From positions 218,841-282,840 of the forward strand of contig NZ_JACHVC010000008.1 in assembly GCF_014230145.1 (NCBI RefSeq): a stretch of DNA of 64,000 nucleotides. The letters run 5' to 3'. A program made the position numbers and the translations under genes. Below are positions 28,413 through 38,023 of this stretch, in pieces. This DNA comes from Pelagicoccus albus. Lineage in GTDB: Bacteria; Verrucomicrobiota; Verrucomicrobiia; Opitutales; Opitutaceae. Every line of letters starts with the position of its first letter. Positions within the stretch are counted from its first letter, which is position 1. The notes under the pieces were generated by a model that saw only the letters and a program-made list of their open reading frames with translations, had not been told where the DNA came from and did no database searches.

Positions 28413-30626
28413 TTATGCCGCGTCGGAGCCGGCGGGCGGTTTATTGCCGTCTTCGCGTTCGTAGTAGGTTCCGATCATTTGGATCTGACGGCGAGAGAGA
28501 CCGTTGAGTGCGACGCCTGCAATGTGGGCGTGGCCACTGCGAATCGTGTGTAAGGTTTTCTTGATACCGATCTTGTCGCCCGCTCCTTCACGGATTAGAA
28601 AGAGAACCTCGTCGGCTACGGTGGTCAACAGCAATGCGTCCGAATATGCTCCCGCAGGAGGACTGTCCAAGAGGATGATGTCGTAGGGAAGCTTAAGCTT
28701 GGCGATCAAACGCTGGAATAGCTGGGAGAGGAAGAGGCGCGAGGTGATTTCGCTGCCGTCGCCGCCTGGAATGAAGTCCATGCCTTCGTGAGTGTTGGAC
28801 TTGCAGATTGCGAGCTGGGCGCGGTCGCGTCGGGTCGAGCTGGTCTTAAACCAGTCCGCCAGGCTAAGCCCCTTTGCGGTATCGATGGCTCCGCTCTTTT
28901 CGATAGACTTGCTCAGCACGTCGCGGCGCAGGTCGCAGTCGATGACGAGGGTACGTTTGCCTGCCTTCGCAAACTCCTGGGCGAGGTTGAAAACGGTAGT
29001 ACTTTTGCCTTCGTTTTCGCCATGGCTTGTAACTAGCAGAACGCGGCTGCCGCGAGAGAAGGGTCCGAGCAGAAGCTGGGTGGCGAGTCCGGATAGGGAT
29101 TCGCGAGCCTGCGGATTCTTTACGGAGTGGAAGTTAAGAGCTGGGAGACGACGCTTGCGGTTGCGCAGGAAGCGATTGTAGCGGGCTGCTCCGGGCTCTT
29201 TGCTTTGGATCTGTGGAAGCGTACCCAAAATGCGGGTACCGAGTTCTTCTTCAATGTCATCCCAAATCTTAAAGCGAGTATTGCCTCCCATCAGGAAAAT
29301 GGGGGTGAGGAAGAATCCCAGAGCGGCGGCGGTGAGTGGATAGCCAAAGAGCTGCTTGGACGTTGGGTAGTCGGGCTTCTCTGGTAGTATGGCAGTATCC
29401 AATACGCGGGCCGGCGCGGGTGGATTTTGTGTCGAAGCGTGGCTATTTGAGAGCCTTCCTAGAACTTCGTCGTAGGCTAACTGCTGGGCTTGGAGCTTAC
29501 GCTTTAGCACGTCATACTGGGCGAGCGCTCCGGCGTTGGAAAGGGTGCGGCGTTCCAAGGTTTCGATTTCCTTGAGGAGCCCAGCTTCGACTTCCTTCGC
29601 TACGTTGTAGTCGTAGTGCAGAGCGTCGATGATTTGTTTGGCCTCATACTCCTGCAGGCGGCGGTTCTCTGCAATGGCGTCAACCAACTCGACACGTTTC
29701 GGGTGGCGGCGTTGATAGGTTTCTGACATCTCTTCCAACTCCATGCGAAGCTGTTCGCCTTCGAACTTCAGCTTGCGGACGATGGGGTTTGATTTGATGG
29801 GCTCAAAGGCGAGCAGGGCGTCGGGGCCGGCTTCTTGTGCGGCGATGCTATTTTCGATAGTACGTTCCAGCTGGAGGATATCGATCTTAGCCTTTAGCAA
29901 GGCGCTATTGGTTTGGCTCAGACGGTCGCTTACGAAATCGTCGCCACCCTCGGTTAAAGCGAGACCGGAGCTTTTGCGAAATTCGCGGAGATCCTTTTCC
30001 GCTTCCAAGAGGTTTTGACGCCGTTCGAAGGCTAGCTTTTCCAGATCCGATTTCGCACTAGTGGTCCGCTTCTCTAGCTGCTCGCGTGTATAGCTCGCAT
30101 ACTGTTTGGCCAACTCGTCAGCCAAGTATTTGGATACATAGGAGTAGGGATGCGAGACTTCGACTTCCAGGAGCTGGGAGTCGTTGATCTGCGTAGCAGT
30201 GATGGCCCTACGCAAAATGTTAACCCCATTTTCCGGGTTTATTTCGAGATCGGAAAAAGGCTTCATTGCCTTTTGCTTGGCCAGATCGCTCAATCCGTCC
30301 CAGAAGACTTCCAAGAAGGCACTGCTTGTGATGTGAGCGGCATGGGTGTTGATGCTAGGATAGCTGGAGTCAAACCCGCCATCGATCCAAAGGGATTGTC
30401 CAGCGGAAGAAGCGGGCTCGATGATGAGGCGTGAGCGGGCTGCAAAGAGCTCCGGTTGCAGACGAATAGCAAGCAAGGTCGTCAGACCAGCGATGGCAGC
30501 GATTCCAAGCCCTTTCCAAACGTAGGTGCGGTAAGCGTACTGAAGGTTCGAGCGTCTAGGCGTTTTTCTGGGTCGCTTTTCGCCCCGAGTCGCCTCGCTG
30601 CCTTTTCTGTAGGAGTTGCTGTTCAT
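28413..30626 (-). CDS. Wzz-type co-polymerase fused to BY-kinase (copy 2, divergent)
   Basis: 737 residues. A very basic N-terminus (RGEKRPRKTPRRS), a membrane helix near 38-54, a periplasmic coiled-coil region, and a second helix around 420-440. The kinase has Walker A GENEGKS with Lys541, Walker A' with Asp565 in VIDCDLRRD, and Walker B with Asp654 in IILLDSPPAG. The tyrosine tail is poor: only YY at 721-722 and no cluster, unlike the two other copies. It lies 21 bases after the coiled-coil OPX gene, which is probably its outer-membrane partner. Confidence 0.92.
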   Translation of the reverse strand: MNSNSYRKGSEATRGEKRPRKTPRRSNLQYAYRTYVWKGLGIAAIAGLTTLLAIRLQPELFAARSRLIIEPASSAGQSLWIDGGFDSSYPSINTHAAHITSSAFLEVFWDGLSDLAKQKAMKPFSDLEINPENGVNILRRAITATQINDSQLLEVEVSHPYSYVSKYLADELAKQYASYTREQLEKRTTSAKSDLEKLAFERRQNLLEAEKDLREFRKSSGLALTEGGDDFVSDRLSQTNSALLKAKIDILQLERTIENSIAAQEAGPDALLAFEPIKSNPIVRKLKFEGEQLRMELEEMSETYQRRHPKRVELVDAIAENRRLQEYEAKQIIDALHYDYNVAKEVEAGLLKEIETLERRTLSNAGALAQYDVLKRKLQAQQLAYDEVLGRLSNSHASTQNPPAPARVLDTAILPEKPDYPTSKQLFGYPLTAAALGFFLTPIFLMGGNTRFKIWDDIEEELGTRILGTLPQIQSKEPGAARYNRFLRNRKRRLPALNFHSVKNPQARESLSGLATQLLLGPFSRGSRVLLVTSHGENEGKSTTVFNLAQEFAKAGKRTLVIDCDLRRDVLSKSIEKSGAIDTAKGLSLADWFKTSSTRRDRAQLAICKSNTHEGMDFIPGGDGSEITSRLFLSQLFQRLIAKLKLPYDIILLDSPPAGAYSDALLLTTVADEVLFLIREGAGDKIGIKKTLHTIRSGHAHIAGVALNGLSRRQIQMIGTYYEREDGNKPPAGSDAA

Positions 30627-30647
30627 CGATAGAGAGAGTTACTTGAA

Positions 30648-33600
30648 TTAGTTAACGAGGATGGTATCCCCGGGGAGCATGCGTCGGCGTTCGTCTTCAG
30701 GAGAGATACGGCCCTGCTGCAGGTCAGCTATGTTTACTTCGAAGCTCTTTTCGGCTCCGTCTACTTGGCGGCTGATCTCGACGTTCTTCTGCTTGGAAAC
30801 CTTGCGGAACCCGCCGGCGCGGCTGATGACTTCGAGCAAGTCCATGGAGTCGCTTTCGGAAGTCAGTTCGATTACGCCAGGGGCGTGTACCTCGCCCACG
30901 ATGGATATTTCGCGAGGAGCGTATTCAAGGATGAATACATTGATTTTCGGATCGGTGAAGAATTCCTGCTGCACGTAGAGGTTGCGCAGGTGCAGCTCGG
31001 CTTGTGGCAAGGTCAGTCCTGCCACGTTTACCGATCCGAGGAAAGGGACTTGTACGCGCCCGTACTGGTCGATGCGCTGCTTTGTATCGAGGTCTGGTTC
31101 GTTGACTACGGAAACTTCGATATAGTCGTTGTTTCTGAATTTGTAGCTATCCTTGTCGGCTGGAGTCATTTCGATTTTTGGGATCGAAGGGACTTCCAAG
31201 GATTCTGCGTAATCCGAAGGCTGATACATTTCAGTTTCAGGCACATCGACTACCGGGACTACGATCTCATCATTTGGAAAGATGTAGTTGGGATTGCTTT
31301 TCGCCTCGGGCTCAACTTCCGGAGCGGGCTCGGTTTCGCTTAGCTGATCATCATTCGAAGAGCTGTTGATGTCGGCCTTCACCCGTTCGTAGGCGACCAC
31401 ATAAAGACCCTCTGCTTGCTTGAAGCGGTTGAGCGACTTCGAGTAAAGCGCCTTGGCGTTGCGAAGGGATTCTTCGCGATACTCCTGTTGGCTCTTGGCT
31501 TCTGCCACGGCGAGCTTCGCCTTGGCGGAAACTTCGCGAACGCGGTCCAAGGTTTCTTCGGCCCGGGCCAGAGTCTGCTTAGCAGAGTTAACGGTTTCGC
31601 TTTGGGCGATGTAACGTTGCTCGGCGACCAAGCGCTGTCTTTCCGCATCGCGAAGAGCGACCTCGGCGGCGTTGACATCCTGGCTTGCCTTTTGGACCGA
31701 TACCTTGGCGGTGCTAAGGTCGGAGGAGATGGCGTTAACCTTCTGGTTGTTGGCAGCGATCTGGCGAACGGCGCTTTCCACCGCATCGACCGCTTGGTCG
31801 AGAGAGCTTTCCTGCTGCTTCAGCTTTTGCTGGGCCTGTACCAATTGGCTGCTGGTTTCGTTGAACTTGTCGCGAGCTGCGGATACCGCGGCTACGGAAG
31901 CTCTGAACTGCGATTCCGCTTGGCTGAGGGCTGCCTGGGCATTCGGCACTGTGATCTCGGAGGCCTTCTTTTCGGCGGCGAAAGCGCTTTGCAGGGCGGA
32001 GTCCGCCTTTTGCACGTTAGCGAATGCCAACTCGCGGTCGCGGTTGCTCGAGCGAGCGAGGCTTTCGATCTCGGAAGTGCGACGCTTAGCGAAACGTAGC
32101 TCGTCGCCGGCTTTCGAATAATCTTCCTTGGACTGTGCGTAAGCGATTTCTGCGTTACGCTCCGCTTGATCGGCGTCCTTCTTGGAGGCTAGGGCGGTGT
32201 CGTACTGTTCCTTCTCGGCTGCGTAGAACTTTTGAGCGCTTGCCAAGGCCTTTGTCGATTCCTTCAGCTTTAGCTCAGCGGCGCGCACTTCGGCGCTCGC
32301 TACGGAGCGTTCCTGCTTCTTCTCCTTGATGATGGCCACGCGGCGGGTCACTTCATCCTCGGCAGCTTCCACCGCTTGGGCGGCGGCCACGAAGTTGGAT
32401 TCCGCCTTGCGGTACTCCTTGATCTTTTGCTTCAAGCTCGCATCGGCGTTCTGCTTGGCAGTTTCGGCGGCGGCGACCGCTTGAGTTGCTGCTTCGAGCT
32501 GGGCTTTGGCTTGAGCAAGAGCTGCTTCGTCCGAGTTCTTGTCGCTTTGCACGCTGTCGAGGTTCGACTTTGCCCGGTTCAAATCGTTGTAGGCGTCGCG
32601 CAGCTTGCTACTAGCGTCCGATGCTTCGGAACGAGCCTGTAGCTGAGCGTCGCGAGCGTCGTCGCGGGCCTTGTCACCCTTTACGAGACTAAGCTCGGCG
32701 CTTTCCACCGCTTTTTCGGCAGCGGCGAGTTCCGCTTTCAGCTCGTTTACCTTGTTGACGTAAATCTCGAGGGTCGCTTTGCGGTTTTGCAGTTCCTTTT
32801 GGGCTGCTTCGCGGCTTTTGGTAGCCGATGCCAAAACGCTTTCTGCGTCGCGCAAGCTGGCTTGTTTATCAGCCACTACGCTTTGAGCCCGCATCTGCTT
32901 TTCTTCGGCGACTTTAAGAAGAGCAGCTTTCTGCTCTTTGTTTTGCTCCGCTCGAGCGAGATTCTGAATGGCCTGATCGCGAGAGCCTTCCGCTCGGTCG
33001 GCCGCTGACAAGAGACGCTTGTGCTCCGCTTCAGCATTTTCCAAGGCCTTCACCGCTGCGGTGTGTCTGGCTTCGGTTTCTTCAAGCTTCTTTTGCAGTT
33101 CGTCGCGATCGCTTTCGGCATTGGCGAGAGACGACTGGCGGTCTCTTTGGGCAGAACTCGCTTTGTCCAGCTCCACTTCTGCAGAGATGCGCTCCGCTTC
33201 GAGGCGGGAAAGCTCCTGCTTCAGGCTTTGCAGCCTTTCGACGGCGGCGTCTACGTCCTGGGCCCGAGCCAGCTGGTTTTCTTCCGCTGCTGCGAGGGCT
33301 GCTTTGGCTTCCTCGATCGCCTGCTTGGCCTGCTCGTAAGAGAAACTTGCCTTGGCGAATTGGGTTTTTGCCTTTTCCACTTCCAGGCCTGCCACCGCGT
33401 AGGCGGACATGGCTTCACTGATAGGAAGGGACTCTTGCCCGATGACCTCGTTTACCAGATCGATGATCTCCCGTTCTTCCACGGGATCGATGCGAGGTTT
33501 TTGGGTTTCAGGTTTTTCTTCGGCTAGGGTTTCGCTTGGAGCTTGGGATTCCGATTGGGAGCTCGCCACGAGTTGGTCGACCATTTCGGCCGAGCTGACG

Positions 33601-33740
33601 CCGTTGTTCGCGGAGCTCTCAGACTCTCTTGAACAACCAGTCAGCAATGCGGAGACCAAAAGGGTCGACGCTAGCAACGTCTTATTGGGAGTAATCAGTT
33701 CCCGGGCGCTGTGGGTTAATGTACGTAATACAGGCTTCAT
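30648..33740 (-). CDS. Lipoprotein: long periplasmic coiled coil fused to OPX (Wza-like) domain
   Basis: 1030 residues from the ATG at 33740, chosen because it gives a lipoprotein signal with lipobox LLTGC (Cys36); the open frame back to 33875 adds implausible sequence. Residues about 95-800 are an almost uninterrupted Ala/Glu/Lys/Arg-rich coiled coil with heptad-like AEAELxxA patterns and no Pro. An acidic, Pro-rich linker (about 800-865) leads to Poly_export (866-945) and SLBB (about 946-1030, ending MLPGDTILVN). OPX proteins are normally 200-400 residues. A 700-residue helix could span or scaffold the periplasm toward the Wzz/kinase gene that follows. The Ala-rich coil and OPX calls are firm; function is inferred. 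Confidence 0.88.
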   Translation of the reverse strand: MKPVLRTLTHSARELITPNKTLLASTLLVSALLTGCSRESESSANNGVSSAEMVDQLVASSQSESQAPSETLAEEKPETQKPRIDPVEEREIIDLVNEVIGQESLPISEAMSAYAVAGLEVEKAKTQFAKASFSYEQAKQAIEEAKAALAAAEENQLARAQDVDAAVERLQSLKQELSRLEAERISAEVELDKASSAQRDRQSSLANAESDRDELQKKLEETEARHTAAVKALENAEAEHKRLLSAADRAEGSRDQAIQNLARAEQNKEQKAALLKVAEEKQMRAQSVVADKQASLRDAESVLASATKSREAAQKELQNRKATLEIYVNKVNELKAELAAAEKAVESAELSLVKGDKARDDARDAQLQARSEASDASSKLRDAYNDLNRAKSNLDSVQSDKNSDEAALAQAKAQLEAATQAVAAAETAKQNADASLKQKIKEYRKAESNFVAAAQAVEAAEDEVTRRVAIIKEKKQERSVASAEVRAAELKLKESTKALASAQKFYAAEKEQYDTALASKKDADQAERNAEIAYAQSKEDYSKAGDELRFAKRRTSEIESLARSSNRDRELAFANVQKADSALQSAFAAEKKASEITVPNAQAALSQAESQFRASVAAVSAARDKFNETSSQLVQAQQKLKQQESSLDQAVDAVESAVRQIAANNQKVNAISSDLSTAKVSVQKASQDVNAAEVALRDAERQRLVAEQRYIAQSETVNSAKQTLARAEETLDRVREVSAKAKLAVAEAKSQQEYREESLRNAKALYSKSLNRFKQAEGLYVVAYERVKADINSSSNDDQLSETEPAPEVEPEAKSNPNYIFPNDEIVVPVVDVPETEMYQPSDYAESLEVPSIPKIEMTPADKDSYKFRNNDYIEVSVVNEPDLDTKQRIDQYGRVQVPFLGSVNVAGLTLPQAELHLRNLYVQQEFFTDPKINVFILEYAPREISIVGEVHAPGVIELTSESDSMDLLEVISRAGGFRKVSKQKNVEISRQVDGAEKSFEVNIADLQQGRISPEDERRRMLPGDTILVN

Positions 33741-34093
33741 GCTTCTGCTTGTCTCACATTGGTATTTATAAAAAAAGTTTAAATAGCCATATTTGCCAAA
33801 AGTGGCCTTGTATAAGCCCCTTTCATATTTTCCACCAACCCCCTCGGGCTGAAACCCGAGAGTAGTACTACTCAAAAGAGGGCCGCTGAGGGGAAAAAAC
33901 GTCCAAAAACGGGGCCGAAACCGCCATTTTTGGCATTTCAGGTGGGAAAATCAGGACTCAAACGGAGCTTAAAGGAGCAGTAAGTGGCAAAATGGGTCCA
34001 AAATTAGGGGTTACCCTTATGGCTGTCTTTTTCTTTTTACAAAAAACAGGGGTAAAGGTCCTAAGAAATGGACCAGATGTAAAAGAGAACACC
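33741..34093. other. Intergenic region and leader of the coiled-coil OPX gene
   Basis: About 350 non-coding bases between the TPR gene and the OPX gene, both on the minus strand. Visible structures: CTCGGG-CTGAAA-CCCGAG hairpin (33843-33860), the palindrome GAGTAGTACTACTC (33860-33873), TAGGGG-TTA-CCCTTA (34005-34019), and a weak GGTCC/GGACC hairpin (34057-34074) that may end the TPR transcript. It probably separates two transcription units. Confidence 0.55.
33838..33873. promoter_or_regulatory. Compound operator-like element upstream of the coiled-coil OPX gene
   Basis: ACCCCCTCGGGCTG (33838-33851) repeats the element at 15670 with 12 of 14 identities. It overlaps a CTCGGG/CCCGAG hairpin and abuts the perfect 14-base palindrome GAGTAGTACTACTC. 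It lies about 100 bases before the OPX start on the minus strand. Confidence 0.45.
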
Positions 34094-35749
34094 TTAGTTT
34101 TGGGGATCTCGAAGTTTCAATTCTGCTTCGAGGTAAGGCAATTCCGTTTCGGGCAATTCTTCACCCAATATTAGGGCCCGAATAAGCTTCGCTTCTTTGC
34201 CTGGGGATTTCGCGGCCTGTAGACTTAGGGTTTCCTTGGCGAGCTGGGGCCGGTTTTCTTGCCAGTTGGCAAAGGCCAGCAGCTCGCGGCTGAGCGGTTC
34301 CAATGGGAATTTAGCGCTCCAGCTCTTGGTCGCTTCGATAAATGGAGCCTTATCGCCTGCCAGTAGTAAACCGTAATAGTTGAGCTGTCCCTGTTTGGCG
34401 GGTGGAAGTGTTTTCACAAGATCCTGCGGATAGGCGAGAATGCAGGATAGCAGTTCGCTTTCGTCTTTTTGATCCAATGCCATGTCGAACCAGTTCTGGA
34501 AGAGGGGGCCTCTGGTTTTTGTTTCGGTGGCCAAGCGGCGGTACAGTGCGAGCATCTGCTCGGCTTGTCCCAACCTTTGCATCTCCCGCTCGAAGAAGTC
34601 CAAGTCGTCTAGCCCAGCTTCGGATAGGGCGCGTTGCAGGTTTTCGTCTCGCTTGGAGCGAGCTCCCTGTTTTTGGAAAACTATCGCTCGGATGAGGCTT
34701 TCCTGGGCGAGGCTTGTTTTGCTTTCCGGGTTCTGGTCCGAGCAAAAGTCGAGAGCCTCATCCGCTCGCCCTAGTTCGATCAAGGCCAGCATTAAAGTCG
34801 CCTGGGTCGATCCACTTAGCGGCACCGCACTGGCTTCCAGTAGGTCCACCACTGCCTGTGCCTTGCCAGTTTCCCAGAGGCTCTGGGCATATAGGTCGAG
34901 TTGTTCTGCGTTTTCTAGATCGATCTGAGGCTTTAGGCTTTCGAGTTGAGCGGAAAACGTCTTGTCGCCCAGACGAGCGGCCCTGAGGCCGAGCTGAAGC
35001 TGTTCGCGCAGACCAAGCCCCGGGACCTGCAGGAGTCGCCGCAATGCTTGGATTCTTGTCTCGTCGCTTAGCTCCTTTTGCATGCTGATCCAGAGAAGCG
35101 TAGTTTGATCCAGTTTCGGGGATTCCAGGGCTCGCGACATTGCCGCTTCCAATTCGCTCGTTTCGGCGAGCGCTCCGCTCAGGTTCAGGTAAAGGAATTG
35201 TAGGTCCCGATTCACCGTACCGGACTGCAAGGCCTGCGAGACGATGGAAAGGGCGGTCCGGTAGTCCTGCACCAGCAGGAAGGCCCGTGCTTCACGGAGA
35301 GCCAGAGCAGCTGGCTCTGCTTGGTCGCGGATTTTCCATTCCTCGAGATATTTGAAGGCCACGCTAGCATTTTGGCTCAGCAGGGCAGCATCGACGGCTT
35401 GCTCCCAATCCCTCTCCGTCGCTTCGGCGGTATTAACAAGCTTACGCCAAAATTCGTGGGCCTGCGGGTGACGGAAGTTCAGGGCCAGCTCGGCCAAGTG
35501 ACGTGAAGCTTCCTTATTCGAGCCGTCGAGCATGACAGCGGTTTGGGCTTTCTGGAAGCTGCGTAGGTAGGCCTCCTCCTCGAGGAGGGTTTGGGATTCC
35601 GTTAATACGCGTTCCGCCCGCCAGGCTTTGAAACCGCGGTAAGCGGGCTGCAGCCCGATTCCAATCGCTAGGATTGATACCGCGAGGAGGACTATCCAGA
35701 TGCGGTGGCGATTGAAAAAGTAGGTCGTGCCGGAGTTCAGAAGGATCAT
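34094..35749 (-). CDS. Membrane-anchored TPR-like protein, type A (copy 2)
   Basis: 551 residues. One N-terminal membrane helix (about 17-34), then all-helical repeats with TPR character (LLEEEAYLRSFQKAQTAVMLDG, LNFRHPQAHEFWRKLV). It is a clear paralog of the 549-residue protein at 38.0-39.7 kb: shared segments include the QPxYRxFK juxtamembrane motif, A-V-M-L-[DN]-G and FRHPQA/FNHPQA. TPR proteins of the PrsT kind accompany exosortase/polysaccharide loci. The N-terminus overlaps the previous stop by 4 bases (ATGA), so it is the last of a coupled series. Role unknown; a scaffold in the periplasm is plausible. Confidence 0.8.
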   Translation of the reverse strand: MILLNSGTTYFFNRHRIWIVLLAVSILAIGIGLQPAYRGFKAWRAERVLTESQTLLEEEAYLRSFQKAQTAVMLDGSNKEASRHLAELALNFRHPQAHEFWRKLVNTAEATERDWEQAVDAALLSQNASVAFKYLEEWKIRDQAEPAALALREARAFLLVQDYRTALSIVSQALQSGTVNRDLQFLYLNLSGALAETSELEAAMSRALESPKLDQTTLLWISMQKELSDETRIQALRRLLQVPGLGLREQLQLGLRAARLGDKTFSAQLESLKPQIDLENAEQLDLYAQSLWETGKAQAVVDLLEASAVPLSGSTQATLMLALIELGRADEALDFCSDQNPESKTSLAQESLIRAIVFQKQGARSKRDENLQRALSEAGLDDLDFFEREMQRLGQAEQMLALYRRLATETKTRGPLFQNWFDMALDQKDESELLSCILAYPQDLVKTLPPAKQGQLNYYGLLLAGDKAPFIEATKSWSAKFPLEPLSRELLAFANWQENRPQLAKETLSLQAAKSPGKEAKLIRALILGEELPETELPYLEAELKLRDPQN

Positions 35750-38013
35750 GCTTCGGGTCCTCTCTCTTTAGGGGCTGTGAGCTGCAGTTCCTCTTCGCTG
35801 GGAAGTTCGATCTTTTCGCGAACTGATGGAGCGTAGCTCTCTAGGAGCGACTTCTCTTCGGGGAGTAGCGCTTGCACGTCGATTTCGGCTCGAATCGCTT
35901 GGGCCTTTTCCGATGCCTGGTTTGCTTCCAGGGTGGCGTACCAGATCGCCAGTCGGCTGCTGGCTTGCCCGTCCGTTTCCAATTCTTCGGGCAGTAGTGC
36001 AAGGGCTCGTTTCGGCTGGCCGGTTTTAAGGAAGGCAAGAGTGAGTCCATCCTGCGCGAGTGGAAGGCTGGAATTGCTTTGCAGGATCCGGCTCAAGGTA
36101 TCCTTTGCGTTCAGTATCTCCTGATCCAGCAAGACTTGAAAATAAGCGGTCCAAGCTCGGATCGCCAGGTTGTCCGGATTTTGATTCTCGCAGAGCTTCG
36201 CTAGCTGCAGGCATCGCTCGGTATTGCCCTGTTGACGCTCGAGTTCCAGGTAACTCAAAAGCAGCTGGGAAGGCAGGCCTTCTAGGGGACCGGCTTGGGA
36301 GGATTTGCGGAAAGCTTCCAAAGCGAGTTTGGGCTGCTGATAGTCGAAGGCCAGTTTCGCCAGGTGCCCGAGACTTAAGCTGACGTTTGTTTCCTCGGCT
36401 GCGAGGGCGATCCCCTTTTTCCAGAGGTTTTGGACCTCTTCGGCAGACCCGGTCGCAAAGGCTAGTAAGAGCCGTCCCGAAGCAAGAGTGAGCGAAGAGA
36501 TATAGACTTCGGAGGTGGAGAGCAGGGCCTTTGCCTCTTGGTAGCGTTCCAATTTGACCAGACAAGAGAGTTCAGTCCCGAAGCCCAGAGGCGACTTTCT
36601 GAGTTCTCCTGACTGCTCTAGGATTTCCAGAGCTTTGGCCGCTTCCTCATGAGCTGCTAGGAATCGTGCGACTTCCAAGGGATATTTGCTCGCCTGCTCT
36701 AGGCCGGAGGCGATGGCCGAATTTCTCATCTGCTCGCCTTGCTCCCAAGCCAGGCCCGCCGCAGCAAGCCAAAGGGGGAAGGGAAGCTCTTCCTGCTCGA
36801 TCAGAGCGGCAGTGGCATCTTGTCGGTGTTCATTGGATACCGTTTTGTTTTGGGCGATCTGTAGCAGCAACCGAGCGAATTGCCCTGAGCCTTCCGATTC
36901 CAATCCCGGTAAGGCCTCTGCGATGGCTTCACCGGTATCGCCTTCGATCAATGCTTGCCGAGCGACAAGGTAACGCAGCTGGTAGGATGGCTCCCCTTCG
37001 GATTGAAGGTTCGTTAACTTGGTTTTAGCCAGTTCAAGCTCGCCTTGCTCCTGCGCGTAGTAAGCTAGCATTAGCAGCTCGTTTTCATCGGCATCCCCCG
37101 AACGCTCCAAACGCTGGGCTAGGTCCAGTCCCAGTTCCGAGTCGAGTTCGCCATTGGCATTAAGCAGCGTTTTCAAAACGGCTGGCTTCTTAAGCAAGTA
37201 GTGGCTGGAGAAATACGGATTGCGTTTCAGCTCTCCAAGCAGACTCCGCAAGCGATCCGTTTCTCGGGGTCGGAGGGGAGAGGTGATGAGGGCTATTTGA
37301 GCTTTCAGGGCTTCGGGCGAATGGGATTCGCTCAGCTCCTTCAAGGTTTGTCGGGCCTGGTTTCGCTCCATGGGGTCTGCGCTGGACCCTTGTAATTGAG
37401 AGCGGAGCAACTGGGCGTCCGAGTGGCTTGGGTTTGCACGTAAGGCAGCTAGGATCTTTTGCTGAGTTGGCTGGATTTCACCTTGTCGCAGGCTTAGCCA
37501 TGCTTGGCCGATGAGCAAATCTGGATCGTCATCGGGAAAGCTCGGGTCACTTTCAAGGGTAGAGATGAAGGCCTCCAGCCTTAGCCAATCTTGGGCAGCG
37601 ATAGCTGCTTGCAGCATCAGCTTTTGGCGCTTGAGGGAAAGGTGAGCTGTCTTGGTTTTTTCGATACCTTGCTCGGATAGCAAACGTTCGGGATTTCGTT
37701 CCCCTAAGATGAGGGCACTTTGAAAGTCGTAGGACTCTACGTTGCCGGAGTTGCGATTCACCTTTTGCAGAAGGCTCCAGGCTTGCTCGGGATTTTCCTC
37801 GTTCCAAGCGATGCTTGCCGCGGTGAGCTGCTTCTGGTTTTCACGAGCAAAGTACTTCCAGCCCAGCCATGAACCGCTGAAAAGGATCGCACCAGCCAAT
37901 AGCCCGACGTTGACCCAACCACTGCGATGCAGTTTAATCGAGAGCTCGTAGGTGGAGAGCTGACTCGATTTCTCCTCGGAGCTCGAAGGGGGCTGGCTTC
38001 CGATTTCGCTCAT
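35746..38013 (-). CDS. Membrane-anchored TPR-like protein, type B (copy 2)
   Basis: 755 residues. A Ser/Glu-rich cytoplasmic start, one membrane helix (about 33-56), and a long series of helical hairpins. It is a paralog of the 763-residue protein at 41.7-44.0 kb: both have the AAxxxWxE-x-E-x-AW motif just after the helix, an AW-x-Y-Q-like repeat set, and a C-terminal LLPEE-x-[AS]L-x-[ES]-[YF]-x-P-[VS]-V segment. It lies 10 bases after the type A copy 1 gene and overlaps type A copy 2 by 4 bases. Function unknown; the repeat architecture suggests protein-protein contacts in the periplasm. Confidence 0.8.
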   Translation of the reverse strand: MSEIGSQPPSSSEEKSSQLSTYELSIKLHRSGWVNVGLLAGAILFSGSWLGWKYFARENQKQLTAASIAWNEENPEQAWSLLQKVNRNSGNVESYDFQSALILGERNPERLLSEQGIEKTKTAHLSLKRQKLMLQAAIAAQDWLRLEAFISTLESDPSFPDDDPDLLIGQAWLSLRQGEIQPTQQKILAALRANPSHSDAQLLRSQLQGSSADPMERNQARQTLKELSESHSPEALKAQIALITSPLRPRETDRLRSLLGELKRNPYFSSHYLLKKPAVLKTLLNANGELDSELGLDLAQRLERSGDADENELLMLAYYAQEQGELELAKTKLTNLQSEGEPSYQLRYLVARQALIEGDTGEAIAEALPGLESEGSGQFARLLLQIAQNKTVSNEHRQDATAALIEQEELPFPLWLAAAGLAWEQGEQMRNSAIASGLEQASKYPLEVARFLAAHEEAAKALEILEQSGELRKSPLGFGTELSCLVKLERYQEAKALLSTSEVYISSLTLASGRLLLAFATGSAEEVQNLWKKGIALAAEETNVSLSLGHLAKLAFDYQQPKLALEAFRKSSQAGPLEGLPSQLLLSYLELERQQGNTERCLQLAKLCENQNPDNLAIRAWTAYFQVLLDQEILNAKDTLSRILQSNSSLPLAQDGLTLAFLKTGQPKRALALLPEELETDGQASSRLAIWYATLEANQASEKAQAIRAEIDVQALLPEEKSLLESYAPSVREKIELPSEEELQLTAPKERGPEA

Positions 38014-38023
38014 CAGGCTTCCC

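Noticed and set aside
31416..32099. 227-codon open frame antisense to the coiled-coil region
   Set aside because: Caused by the low-complexity Ala/Glu/Lys coding of the coiled coil; no independent support.
33741..33875. N-terminal extension of the coiled-coil OPX protein
   Set aside because: It would place 45 residues before a perfect lipoprotein signal and would translate the hairpin/palindrome region.
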